Of a stretch of 64,000 bases of DNA, positions 51,278 to 58,753 are shown piece after piece. The position numbers and the translations under genes were made by a program. The notes under the pieces are model-generated. The model had not been told where the DNA came from, did no database searches, and saw nothing but the letters and a program-made list of their open reading frames with translations. Every line of letters begins with the position of its first letter. The stretch's first letter is position 1. Origin of the DNA: Pseudomonas marincola (GTDB lineage Bacteria; Pseudomonadota; Gammaproteobacteria; Pseudomonadales; Pseudomonadaceae); the NCBI RefSeq assembly GCF_900116605.1, contig NZ_FPBC01000008.1, positions 186,001 to 250,000 on the forward strand, given 5' to 3'.

Positions 51278-53250
51278 GCCGACAGCGCCTCGATCATCTG
51301 CTTGATGCGGTCGGTGCAGGCCTTGAGGTCGCGGTCGATGGCTTCCAGCGGACGCGGCGGCTGGAACACGTAGAAGTGCCGGTTGAACGGAATCTCGAAG
51401 CCGACGATACCGACCTCGCCATCCTGGGCATCACGCTTGCTCTCGTCGATCCAGGCGTCCGGCACATGGGGCTTCACTTCGCGCTCGAAGTAAGCGTAGA
51501 TCGACTCGCCCAACGGTACGTTCTCGTTGTCGCGCAGGCCGCTATCTGCCTCGGGCTGACCCTTGCTCATGCAGATATCGGCCTCGGGGTCGCGTTCGCC
51601 GAGCGCGTTCATCACCGCCTTCTGCTCGGCGGTACTGAGGCTGATGCCATGTCCGGTCAGGGCCTTTTTCAGCAGTTTGCCGAACTGCTCGCGGTTGCGA
51701 TGGACGATGCCGGCATCCATTGACTGCAACGCGGCCAGCAGACGCAGGCGAGCGTCGTCGTCCAGCTTCTGCATGGCTTTTTCTTCGAGGACGCGCTCGA
51801 TGCGATCCGGGGTGGCCTGGAAGTTCAGGCGCAACGGGCGCTCGACGGTAATGCGCCGGTAGCCGAAGGCGTCGATGGGGAAGATCTTGCTCTGAGCAGT
51901 CTGCTCAAAGCGGCCGTAGAGGCGTACCAAGGCCTCGATCTGCTCGTCGGTGATGAACTGGCGCTTGCTGCCCAGGGATTTGCGCATCTTGCTGAAGTGC
52001 TGGGTACCATCGACCAACTGCACCTTGCCCTTGCGCGCGGCGGCCTTGTGGTTGCACAGCACCCACACATAGGTGGCGATGCCTGTGTTGTAGAACATGT
52101 CGGTGGGCAGGGCGATGATCGCCTCGACCAGGTCGTTCTGCAGCAGGTAGCGGCGGATCTCCGACTCGCCACTGCCGGCACCGCCAGTGAACAGCGGCGA
52201 GCCGTTGAGGATGATGCCGATGCGAGAACCGCCTTCACGCGGGTCACGCATCTTGCTGGTCAGGTGCAGCAGGAACAACAGCGAGCCATCGGACACCCGC
52301 GGCAGGCCGGGGCCAAAGCGGCCAGCGAAGCCTTTTTCGCTGTGCTCGTCGGTGATCCGCTTCTGCACCTTCTTCCATTCCACGCCGAATGGCGGGTTGC
52401 TGAGCATGAAGTCGAATTTGCCGCCGGCCAGTTGGTCATCCGACAGCGTGTTGCCCAGCTTGATGTTCTCGACCTTCTGGCCCTTGATCAGCATGTCCGC
52501 CTTGCAGATGGCGTAGGACTCGGGGTTGAGCTCCTGACCATGCAGGGACACGGTAACCTGCTCGCTGATCGACTGGATGTACTCGTCGCCCTCGGACAGG
52601 AAGCCGCCGGTGCCCGCAGTCGGGTCGTAAATGGTGACGATGCTGTTGGGCTTGAGCTTGTCGTCCTGACCGGTGATCACCAGCGAGGTGGTCAGGTGCA
52701 CGATGTCGCGCGGAGTGAAGTGCTCCCCGGCGGTTTCGTTGGAGCTTTCCGCAAATTTGCGGATCAGTTCCTCGAAGATGATGCCCATGCCGAAGTTGCT
52801 GATGCGCTTGGGGCTCAGGTCGACCGCCGCGAAGCGCTGCACCACCTGGTACAGCAAGTCGGCTGACGCCAACTGCTGGACGAAATCCTCGAAGTGGAAA
52901 TGCTCGAAGATCTCGCGGCCGTCCGTGCTGAAGGCCTGCACATAGCTCATCAAGTCTTCGCTGGTCTGGGTATCGGACAGCGTGCCCAGCGACAGCGGCG
53001 ATGCGTTGAAGAACTGCTGACCGGCAGCGCGCAGCAGAAGCTTCTCACGCACCAGGTCAGGCCGCCCTTCCTGGGCGCAGGATTGGCTGATCACGGCGTC
53101 CTTGGTCGGCTCCAGCACGCACTCCATGCGCCGCAGCAGGGTGAACGGCAGAATGATGCGGCCGTACTGGGATTGCTTGAAGTCACCGCGCAGCAGATCG
53201 GCAATCGACCAGAGGAAGGCGGCGGTTTGGGAATGATTCTCCGTGTTCAC
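51274..53250 (-). CDS. hsdM: Type I DNA methyltransferase subunit HsdM
   Basis: N6-adenine methylase subunit, 658 residues from a GTG at 53250 ([14 protein letters not shown]), preceded by AAGGA. Motifs: [13 protein letters not shown] (about 174-186), SAM motif [10 protein letters not shown] (209-217) and catalytic motif IV NPPF (285-288). The C-terminal part beyond about 480, with a second helical domain ([32 protein letters not shown] region), is longer than the classical EcoKI HsdM (529 residues) and may carry an extra interaction domain. First gene of the restriction operon. Confidence 0.95.
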   Translation of the reverse strand: MNTENHSQTAAFLWSIADLLRGDFKQSQYGRIILPFTLLRRMECVLEPTKDAVISQSCAQEGRPDLVREKLLLRAAGQQFFNASPLSLGTLSDTQTSEDLMSYVQAFSTDGREIFEHFHFEDFVQQLASADLLYQVVQRFAAVDLSPKRISNFGMGIIFEELIRKFAESSNETAGEHFTPRDIVHLTTSLVITGQDDKLKPNSIVTIYDPTAGTGGFLSEGDEYIQSISEQVTVSLHGQELNPESYAICKADMLIKGQKVENIKLGNTLSDDQLAGGKFDFMLSNPPFGVEWKKVQKRITDEHSEKGFAGRFGPGLPRVSDGSLLFLLHLTSKMRDPREGGSRIGIILNGSPLFTGGAGSGESEIRRYLLQNDLVEAIIALPTDMFYNTGIATYVWVLCNHKAAARKGKVQLVDGTQHFSKMRKSLGSKRQFITDEQIEALVRLYGRFEQTAQSKIFPIDAFGYRRITVERPLRLNFQATPDRIERVLEEKAMQKLDDDARLRLLAALQSMDAGIVHRNREQFGKLLKKALTGHGISLSTAEQKAVMNALGERDPEADICMSKGQPEADSGLRDNENVPLGESIYAYFEREVKPHVPDAWIDESKRDAQDGEVGIVGFEIPFNRHFYVFQPPRPLEAIDRDLKACTDRIKQMIEALSA

Positions 53251-54208
53251 GCAATAATTCCTTAGAGTACGGGCAAAAACGCAAGTTTAACCCGTCGAGC
53301 TGGCTGCATGTCACAGGCCCGACGGCTCATTGCGCTCCGTTCTCAATACTCGAAGATGATGAGGCCGCACCCAAGCGTGTCGCCAGCAACGACACGTCTG
53401 CTGCAACATGTTCTTGAAATCGGGTTTTAGCAACCTATGCAGTGATTATCCGGCAGGTGATGGATCAGCCGGCTTTATCATTTGAGTAGCGAACTTCTTC
53501 ATGCAGCTCAACGTCGTCATCTGTTGCGCATTTATTGCACGCGCTCTTTCGCTCGGCCCGTAGCGTCGTCATTTGCCGACCATCTGTTGTCACAGTGTGT
53601 ACCTGACGAATGCCCCCTGATGCTCAGTCGTCATCCGTCGTGATCTGCCGATGTTTCCATGGTGCATGGCGAATAGCGGAAACCCATGCAGCCATGCGGC
53701 TGCAGCGACGACACCTCTTCACGACACCCCTTACCCGAACAACACCCCTTTACAACACCCCTTAACCTGTACAAGACGCACTGAAAAACCTGAACCCCAG
53801 CAACCATGCGGGTTGCAGTAGCAACACCTCTTCACGACACCCCTTGCCCGGACAGCAACACCCCTTTACGACACCACTTAACCTGTACAAAACACCCTGA
53901 AGAACCTGAAACCGAGCAACCATGCGGGTTGCAGCGGCAACACCTCTTCACGACACCCCTTCGGCCAAAATCGACAGATTCTCTCTATGTGAGGTGAACC
54001 GTCAGACTCCCATAGGCAAGAGAGGTAGTGTGAGCATGCTTTTTTGAGACACGTGTCGCGAAGCGGATATGAGCGGTGCGCCGGTCGCCCTCGAGTTCAA
54101 TCAGCCATACCGGCGAAAAGGGATTTCAGGAGGATGAAATCCTTGGGATTGGCACAGCAGATGAGAAGCTGGATTCAATGCAAGTTCTCAGCCCAGAAGG
54201 AGCAAGAC
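53251..54208. other. Gene-free, repeat-rich interval of the island
   Basis: 958 bases with no convincing gene on either strand. It holds the upstream region of hsdM (its GTG has AAGGA), a zone with three CGTCGTCAT/AGTCGTCAT direct repeats (about 53511, 53564 and 53627, the last two followed by TTTGCCGA or CCGTCGTGATCTGCCGA), and the tandem structured repeats of 53690-53970. The rest (53280-53500, 53975-54200) shows nothing recognisable. Confidence 0.7.
53690..53970. repeat. Imperfect tandem repeats (113-116 bp) each with a conserved small hairpin
   Basis: Two full copies and a partial third. CCTCTTCACGACACCCCTT recurs at 53714, 53827 and 53943 (spacings 113 and 116). Within units ACACCCCTTTAC-A-ACACC and TTAACCTGTACAA also recur. 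Each unit begins with a hairpin, GCAGCC-ATGC-GGCTGC in copy 1 and GCAACC-ATGCG-GGTTGC in copies 2 and 3, so the stem is kept through paired changes. It may be a structured RNA, a replication or partition site, or a recombination site; there is no ORF. Confidence 0.75.
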
Positions 54209-54328
54209 ATGGACTCGATTGAGCTACTGGTTTATGCGTTCATTGGCGTGGTCGGCACGTTGGGAGTGGTGGCGGTGATTGGCTACAAGGTCGCGGATCA
54301 TCTCGACAAGAAACATCACACCGACTGA
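54209..54328 (+). CDS. 39-residue single-pass membrane protein
   Basis: MDSIELLVYAFIGVVGTLGV onward, with one membrane helix (about 6-26) and a charged tail ending DHLDKKHHTD. AAGGAG stands 7 bases before the ATG, the main evidence that it is real; the frame is open back to 54044 but lacks a start with a site. No family recognised. Many small island proteins of this kind act on membranes or as toxins, but nothing here shows that. Confidence 0.55.
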   Translation: MDSIELLVYAFIGVVGTLGVVAVIGYKVADHLDKKHHTD

Positions 54329-54424
54329 TTTGCAGCACATCGGCAGGCCCGCAAGGCGCTGACTTGGGATTCACCAGTGCTCGGGTAACGTTCAGGCATG
54401 CGCCAAGTCCAGCAGGTTCACGTC

Positions 54425-54769
54425 ATGAGCAAAGTTGAGTGCCAGTGCTGCAAGAAGATGATGGTTCCGAAAGTGATCACCAGCGCGCCGTTCTACATCA
54501 GCGGAGTACCAGTGGGCGGCCGTGACCCGGAGTCGTCCGTATGCCCCTTCTGCCTGTCGCCGAAGTGGATGCTCACCGAACATCAGGCTCTAGCTGCCGG
54601 CAAGGCCAATGCCGAGTTCTACGGCCTTATGGTTCTCGCCCTGGGAAACATCGTTGCGTTCGTCCGTTTCGGCGAACTGGCGGGCGGTATAGCGCTAGCG
54701 GTGTCAGTCGCAAGCTTCCTCTTGCGCGCCAGAATTATCAGAGCACTGCGGCGTCGCTTGGGCCGTTAA
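54425..54769 (+). CDS. Zinc-ribbon-like protein with a C-terminal membrane segment
   Basis: 114 residues from ATG 54425 (MSKVECQCCKKMMVPKVITS). A C-x-C-C pair near residues 6-9 and CPFC near 40-43 form a likely zinc ribbon. Then FYGLMVLALGNIVAFV and LAGGIALAVSVASFLLRA make two hydrophobic stretches, and the tail is arginine-rich (RIIRALRRRLGR). The layout resembles small zinc-ribbon membrane proteins of islands; function unknown. No strong ribosome site. Confidence 0.65.
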   Translation: MSKVECQCCKKMMVPKVITSAPFYISGVPVGGRDPESSVCPFCLSPKWMLTEHQALAAGKANAEFYGLMVLALGNIVAFVRFGELAGGIALAVSVASFLLRARIIRALRRRLGR

Positions 54770-54797
54770 ACGAGCCAGTTCATTCCAGGGGATCGGG

Positions 54798-54840
54798 ATT
54801 CTACTCAGGCGGCGAATAAGGCCTGCTATCTGAGTAGAAT
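54798..54840. repeat. 11-bp inverted repeat with 21-bp spacer beside the serine recombinase
   Basis: ATTCTACTCAG (54798-54808) and CTGAGTAGAAT (54830-54840) are exact reverse complements. The site lies between the converging zinc-ribbon gene and the serine recombinase. It could be a terminator (weak, no T run) or a recombinase-related site. Confidence 0.6.
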
Positions 54841-54890
54841 TCGTACCGATGACACTGCTGCTCGACAGCACGTAAAGCTAAGCTGCGCTA

Positions 54891-55508
54891 TTACTCGATC
54901 ATTTCATCGCGGATTTTAAGCACTGTGGTGGTGCTGCACCCTGCGTGACGAGCGGTCGCCCGAATGCCCAGGCCAGCGCCCAGCAGCTCAGCAACGCGCT
55001 GATGCAGCCCCTTGTCAGTTGGCCGACCTTTGTAAGCGCCGGAAGCCTTTGCCCTCTGAATACCCTGCGCTTGGCGCTCCCGACGCTGCTCATAGTCCTT
55101 GCGCGCAATAGCCGCCATCATCTCGATCATCATGCCGTTGATAGCTGCCAGCATTCGGTCAGTGAACTCGTCACCTGCCGTTTCTCTCATACCTTGGTGA
55201 CTGGTCGGCAGATCCAAGGCGACGATGCGCAGTCCCTTGGAGTCAATCGCGGTCTTGAGCGCCTGCCAATCAGCCGCCGGCAACCGTGAAAGCCGATCAA
55301 TGCTCTCAAGCAGTAACACGTCACCGCTATGGGCATCAGCTAGCAGCCTCAGCAGCTCCGGCCGGTCGGCCCTGGCCCCGCTGGCGTTCTCGATATACTG
55401 CGCGGCAATGGCCTTGCCATGGTTAGCAGCGAATTGCTGCAGAGCGTCACGGGCACGGCTGGCGTCCTGCTCCGCAGTGGAAGCGCGAAGGTAAGCGCGG
55501 ACGAACAT
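54891..55508 (-). CDS. Serine recombinase (resolvase/invertase family)
   Basis: 205 residues from ATG 55508 (MFVRAYLRASTAEQDASRAR), with AAAGGA upstream. The resolvase catalytic domain (about 1-135) has the nucleophile Ser in YLRASTAEQD (Ser about 10) and the arginine block LLLESIDRLSRLPAADW (about 67-83). A helix E region and a C-terminal helix-turn-helix (about 165-200, GIRATARHAGCSTTTVLKIRD) follow. Small resolvases of this kind invert or resolve DNA at paired sites. No invertible promoter or partner transposase was found, so it may serve island upkeep. Upstream GTATCA-type repeats (55525, 55552, 55609) might be its site. Confidence 0.9.
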   Translation of the reverse strand: MFVRAYLRASTAEQDASRARDALQQFAANHGKAIAAQYIENASGARADRPELLRLLADAHSGDVLLLESIDRLSRLPAADWQALKTAIDSKGLRIVALDLPTSHQGMRETAGDEFTDRMLAAINGMMIEMMAAIARKDYEQRRERQAQGIQRAKASGAYKGRPTDKGLHQRVAELLGAGLGIRATARHAGCSTTTVLKIRDEMIE

Positions 55509-55634
55509 GGGATTTCCTTTCATGTATCAGTTTGGGTGGTGATTTTTAGCCGTATCACTTAGACCGTTACTTATAAAATTGAACTCCAGGAAAAACGTTA
55601 CCCCTGAACGTATCAGCTAAGGCATACCCAAAAA

Positions 55635-55668
55635 TATCGCCGAGAGCTTTGAGAAACCCGCGGCGATA
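55635..55668 (-). terminator. Terminator after the island lipoprotein gene
   Basis: TATCGCCG (55635-55642) pairs with CGGCGATA (55661-55668); on the minus strand the hairpin is followed by ATTTTTGGG. It is 14 bases beyond the lipoprotein stop. Confidence 0.6.
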
Positions 55669-55681
55669 AAGCCCAGCAGAA

Positions 55682-56518
55682 TTACTTACCGACGAAATAG
55701 AGAGCGCGGCCCTGATTGAAGATTGCCGCAGGGATCGAATTCTTTCTCAACCGTTGGCCTGGATGGTAAATGTAGATCCAGTCGGGTAAGCGCTTCGATG
55801 CGAGCAGCATGGCTTCCGAGGTCGTCATGTCATTCTTGTAGGCATCAAGCGTGAACTGGTTGTGCCGGATAAAGATTGGCCCGTAGCTGCGAGGCGACGC
55901 CAAGAAGCTTGGTGAGGCTGCGGGTGTATCCGCGAATGGGATAGGACGCTCCGCAAAAATATCTGCTGGCGTTGCGTACGAGCGCGAATGACCATCAGGG
56001 TATCGGCCGGTCTGCATACCCAGCTTTGACATACCACCTGAAAAACTCTTTCTGCGGGCCTCCTCCACCTTCTGCAGGGCCAGAGCCGATGCCTCCTGTG
56101 GTGAGCCGGCCTGATCGGAAGGCACCCAGGCAACAACCTGAGTTGCACGAGCCGGATCACTTGATCCACCCAGTAGCATCAAACCCAAGCCAACACCTGC
56201 GGCTGCGCCACCGCTCATGCCTGAAGGCGGTGACACATATCCAATCGCACTTAATCCAGCGTCCCCTAGCCCTGCCCCTGAGCTGTTGGCGGGGCTCACT
56301 CTATCAACTCCCCCTACCATCTCGATTGGAACGTCACGCTGCCCGGAAATCCCCATGGCAGTCAGAACGTGCATTGCATCCGACCATTTTTCCTTCGGGA
56401 CATCCTTTGGCTCAGGAAGCTGAACTGTCTTCGGCGATTGAGTGGCAGAACACCCAACCAGAAAAGCTACTGCCGCAGCCAGCAAGCTAGCTCGAATCGC
56501 TGTTGATGTACTACCCAT
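55682..56518 (-). CDS. Putative lipoprotein of unknown function
   Basis: 278 residues from ATG 56518 (MGSTSTAIRASLLAAAVAFL); an ATG nine codons upstream is possible. The lipoprotein signal ends FLVGCSA (Cys about 23). A glycine/serine-rich middle with a hydrophobic patch (GGAAAGVGLGLMLLGG, about 100-115) and a folded-looking C-terminal half (FADTPAASPSFLASPRSYG, PIFIRHNQFTLDAYKN, LPDWIYIYHPGQ) follow. No family recognised. It lies alone in the island between the recombinase and a hypothetical gene, with its own terminator. Confidence 0.72.
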   Translation of the reverse strand: MGSTSTAIRASLLAAAVAFLVGCSATQSPKTVQLPEPKDVPKEKWSDAMHVLTAMGISGQRDVPIEMVGGVDRVSPANSSGAGLGDAGLSAIGYVSPPSGMSGGAAAGVGLGLMLLGGSSDPARATQVVAWVPSDQAGSPQEASALALQKVEEARRKSFSGGMSKLGMQTGRYPDGHSRSYATPADIFAERPIPFADTPAASPSFLASPRSYGPIFIRHNQFTLDAYKNDMTTSEAMLLASKRLPDWIYIYHPGQRLRKNSIPAAIFNQGRALYFVGK

Positions 56519-56659
56519 GGCGCTAATCCCTGTTGTGATCAACACAGCTTACGGCGGCTTGCAGAAAACCCAACGGCATAACCCTGCGACAGGGCCGGTT
56601 TGGGATTTCCAAGACCTGGCATAGCGTGTCATGCAACGTCATGCACACGGAGCACTACC

Positions 56660-57025
56660 ATGGAATTTCGTGACCTTGGGAACGGGCGAACTTTCCCACC
56701 AGTAGCACCGAATGGCCGGATTTACGCCGTACCAGTCACCCAGGAAAACCAGGTAGAAATTTTCTGCCTGACACCTGAAGGAGTCATTGGAAGCGGAGTC
56801 AAGGCCAACTGGGCTGACATCACAGGTTTCTACTACGACGATGAGTCCTGGGAAATCATCCTGCGCAACTACATCGGCAGGGGAATGCGTTTCCGCCGGG
56901 GTGTGCCCTGTGGAATCGTCGAAGACGGTTGCGAAACCTTCAAAACAAATATTCAAGGGTTCGCAATTCCAATCTGCGTAATGAACCGCATCGCCTACGA
57001 GCAGAAAAGGCTACATCAAACCTGA
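56660..57025 (+). CDS. Hypothetical protein
   Basis: 121 residues from ATG 56660 (MEFRDLGNGRTFPPVAPNGR), with GGAG 8 bases upstream; the frame opens 20 codons earlier. Soluble, mixed beta-rich sequence with no membrane helix: IYAVPVTQENQVEIFCLTPE, ANWADITGFYYDDESWEIIL, FRRGVPCGIVEDGCETFK. I do not recognise a family. Followed by about 180 gene-free bases that carry the second shared motif. Confidence 0.6.
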   Translation: MEFRDLGNGRTFPPVAPNGRIYAVPVTQENQVEIFCLTPEGVIGSGVKANWADITGFYYDDESWEIILRNYIGRGMRFRRGVPCGIVEDGCETFKTNIQGFAIPICVMNRIAYEQKRLHQT

Positions 57026-57121
57026 GGTTGTCCTTGGGTTTCAGAGAGCAAGCAGCAATCTGACTGCGTCAGCCCACGTGGCCTCGTCCATCCACCTGGC
57101 AGGGAATTACCAGACTTTTAA

Positions 57122-57146
57122 TTTCCGTCGCTTTTGTTGCTTGAAA
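57122..57146 (+). repeat. Shared motif, copy 2 (upstream of the xis/int genes)
   Basis: TTTCCGTCGCTTTT followed by GTTGCTTGAAA, the partner of 42697-42721 in the same orientation. Both lie 61-86 bases before the first gene of a regulatory/recombination module and 25-27 bases ahead of a possible -10. Confidence 0.6.
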
Positions 57147-57206
57147 GCGAAACACACGCGGGGCAGCCACCCGTAGGCTAGCCGTGTAGTTAAAGGGGAC
57201 TCGGAA

Positions 57207-57350
57207 ATGACCAAAACCAAAGTTAACCGCTGCCTGCACAAGCAGGAACTCGCGAAAAATCCGGAAGCCAACACTTTTCCAGCAAGCCGGAGTCAACGGG
57301 CAGATACGCCACCTTGCGCGCAATCACAAATCCTGATCAGTCAGGAATAA
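57207..57350 (+). CDS. Possible 47-residue small protein upstream of xis
   Basis: ATG 57207 with AAAGGGGA 7 bases upstream, stop TAA 57348-57350, six bases before the xis start. Product begins MTKTKVNRCLHKQELAKNPE, basic and hydrophilic with three cysteines or so and no recognised domain. It is too short to judge by coding bias; the good ribosome site and tight spacing to xis are the support. Confidence 0.4.
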   Translation: MTKTKVNRCLHKQELAKNPEANTFPASRSQRADTPPCAQSQILISQE

Positions 57351-57356
57351 CGACGT

Positions 57357-57632
57357 ATGCGCTACGTAACCATCAGAAAGTTTGCCAGCGCGTCTGGCTA
57401 CTCCGAAGACGCTATCCGCTCGAAGCTTCGCGACGGAATTTGGCGGCTCGGAGAAATATGGATCAAGGCCCCAGATGGCCGGGTTTTAATCGATGTAGAG
57501 GGATATGAATCATGGGTAGAGATGGGCGGGGAGTTCGGGCGGTCTCGGACTCGAGTATCGAAATCACGTTCATGTACCGCGGGGTTCGGTGCCGTGAGCG
57601 CCTCTCACTCAAGCCCACCGCCACTAACCTAA
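57357..57632 (+). CDS. xis: Excisionase-like DNA-binding protein
   Basis: 91 residues: MRYVTIRKFASASGYSEDAI then RSKLRDGIWRLGEIWIKAPD, a small winged-helix excisionase pattern like those just before tyrosine integrases in Pseudomonas islands. The conserved part ends near residue 57 (VEGYESWVEMG). The rest overlaps the integrase gene by 121 bases in another frame and looks low in complexity (SKSRSCTAGF, SHSSPPPLT), so the true functional domain is the N-terminal two thirds. Confidence 0.78.
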   Translation: MRYVTIRKFASASGYSEDAIRSKLRDGIWRLGEIWIKAPDGRVLIDVEGYESWVEMGGEFGRSRTRVSKSRSCTAGFGAVSASHSSPPPLT

Positions 57633-58663
57633 AGCTTGCCGAGCGGCACAAAGCAGCTATTGAGCACGCCATTGCTGCAGGCACCTTCGATTACGCCATC
57701 ACCTTCCCCCGCTCGCCTAGGGCGGTGCAGTTCGCGCCCGAGTCTAGTAGGGAGACGGTTGCCGGTTTTCTGACCCGCTGGCTGGCTGGAAAACAGAAGC
57801 ATGTCTCCAACAGCACTTATGAGGGTTACCGAAAGATCGTAGAGCTTCGTCTGGTACCAGCCCTCGGCCATGCCATGGTGGTCGACCTGAAGCGCAAGGC
57901 AGTGCGTGACTGGCTTGCAACCTTACAGGTCAGTAACAAAACCTTGAGAAACATCCAGAGCTGCCTGCGCTCAGCCCTGAACGATGCTGTCGATGAAGAG
58001 CTGGTGGAGGTGAACCCTCTGGCCGGCTGGACGTATACCCGGAAGGATCAGGTAAAGGAGGATGACGTGGATCCGTTCTCACCAGAGGAGCAGCGAGCAA
58101 TCCTGGCTTCTATTGATGGGCAGGCTCGCAACCTAGTGCAGTTCGCACTCTGGACCGGAATGCGCACAAGCGAACTCGTGGCGCTGGACTGGGGGGATAT
58201 CGACTGGCTGAAGGGAGAGGCTTATGTGTCCCGGGCAATGACCCAAGCGGCAGGAGGAAAGGCTGAAGTGACCAAGACCGTGGCGGGGAAACGCAGCATC
58301 AAACTGTTGATGCCCGCCCTTGCCGCGCTGACCGCGCAAAAGGCTCACACTTTCCACGCAGGTAATGAGGTGTTCCAGAACCCTCGGACTGGCGAGCGAT
58401 GGGCCGGTGATCAGCCGATTCGAAAAACCATGTGGGTGCATGCGATGAAGAAGGCCAGGGTTCGGTACAGACGCCCCTACCAAACGCGCCACACCTACGC
58501 CTCGATGATGCTGTCTTCTGGGGAGCATCCAATGTGGGTGGCCAAGCAGATGGGGCATAGCGACTGGACGATGATTGCCAGAGTGTACGGCCGTTGGATG
58601 CCGACGGCCGATCTAGACGCTGGGAACAGGGCAGAAGCAATGTGGGAACCACCCGAAGTGTAA
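57512..58663 (+). CDS. int: Tyrosine integrase of the island
   Basis: 383 residues from ATG 57512, GAGGG 9 bases upstream. An arm-binding N-terminal domain (about 13-60; SSIEITFMYRGVRCRERLSL is the start of the DUF3596-type arm domain) is followed by a core-binding SAM-like domain (about 80-175) and the catalytic domain (about 190-375) with Arg in WTGMRTSELVALDW (R218), the box II RPYQTRHTYASMM (Arg 326; the usual first His is Tyr 323), His in MGHSDW (H349) and the nucleophile in ARVYGRW (Tyr 359). It would recombine the ssrA 3' end at the 19-base repeat. The Tyr-for-His change is common in this subfamily. Confidence 0.94.
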   Translation: MGRDGRGVRAVSDSSIEITFMYRGVRCRERLSLKPTATNLKLAERHKAAIEHAIAAGTFDYAITFPRSPRAVQFAPESSRETVAGFLTRWLAGKQKHVSNSTYEGYRKIVELRLVPALGHAMVVDLKRKAVRDWLATLQVSNKTLRNIQSCLRSALNDAVDEELVEVNPLAGWTYTRKDQVKEDDVDPFSPEEQRAILASIDGQARNLVQFALWTGMRTSELVALDWGDIDWLKGEAYVSRAMTQAAGGKAEVTKTVAGKRSIKLLMPALAALTAQKAHTFHAGNEVFQNPRTGERWAGDQPIRKTMWVHAMKKARVRYRRPYQTRHTYASMMLSSGEHPMWVAKQMGHSDWTMIARVYGRWMPTADLDAGNRAEAMWEPPEV

Positions 58664-58670
58664 ACCCATA

Positions 58671-58701
58671 AAATCTTGCAAAAGCATATATTGCAAGATT
58701 T
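58671..58701. promoter_or_regulatory. Inverted-repeat operator upstream of the XRE-ImmA gene
   Basis: AAATCTTGCAA (58671-58681) and TTGCAAGATTT (58691-58701), exact 11-base arms, 9-base spacer; a third TTGCA follows at 58704. TTGCAA at 58691 may also be the -35 of a promoter with AATACT 18 bases on, so a bound repressor would block it. This suits autoregulation by the XRE domain of the next gene. Confidence 0.65.
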
Positions 58702-58753
58702 CCTTGCATGGACCAATACTGATGACTATGCTCCGCAACCGAATGGAGGAGCC

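Noticed and set aside
53690..53970. The island repeats as a CRISPR array
   Set aside because: Only two to three units of more than 110 bases, with no short constant repeat alternating with unique spacers.
53806..53997. A 63-codon frame across the structured repeats
   Set aside because: It is repeat-driven (Thr/Pro/His-rich), has no ribosome site and is not supported by any family.
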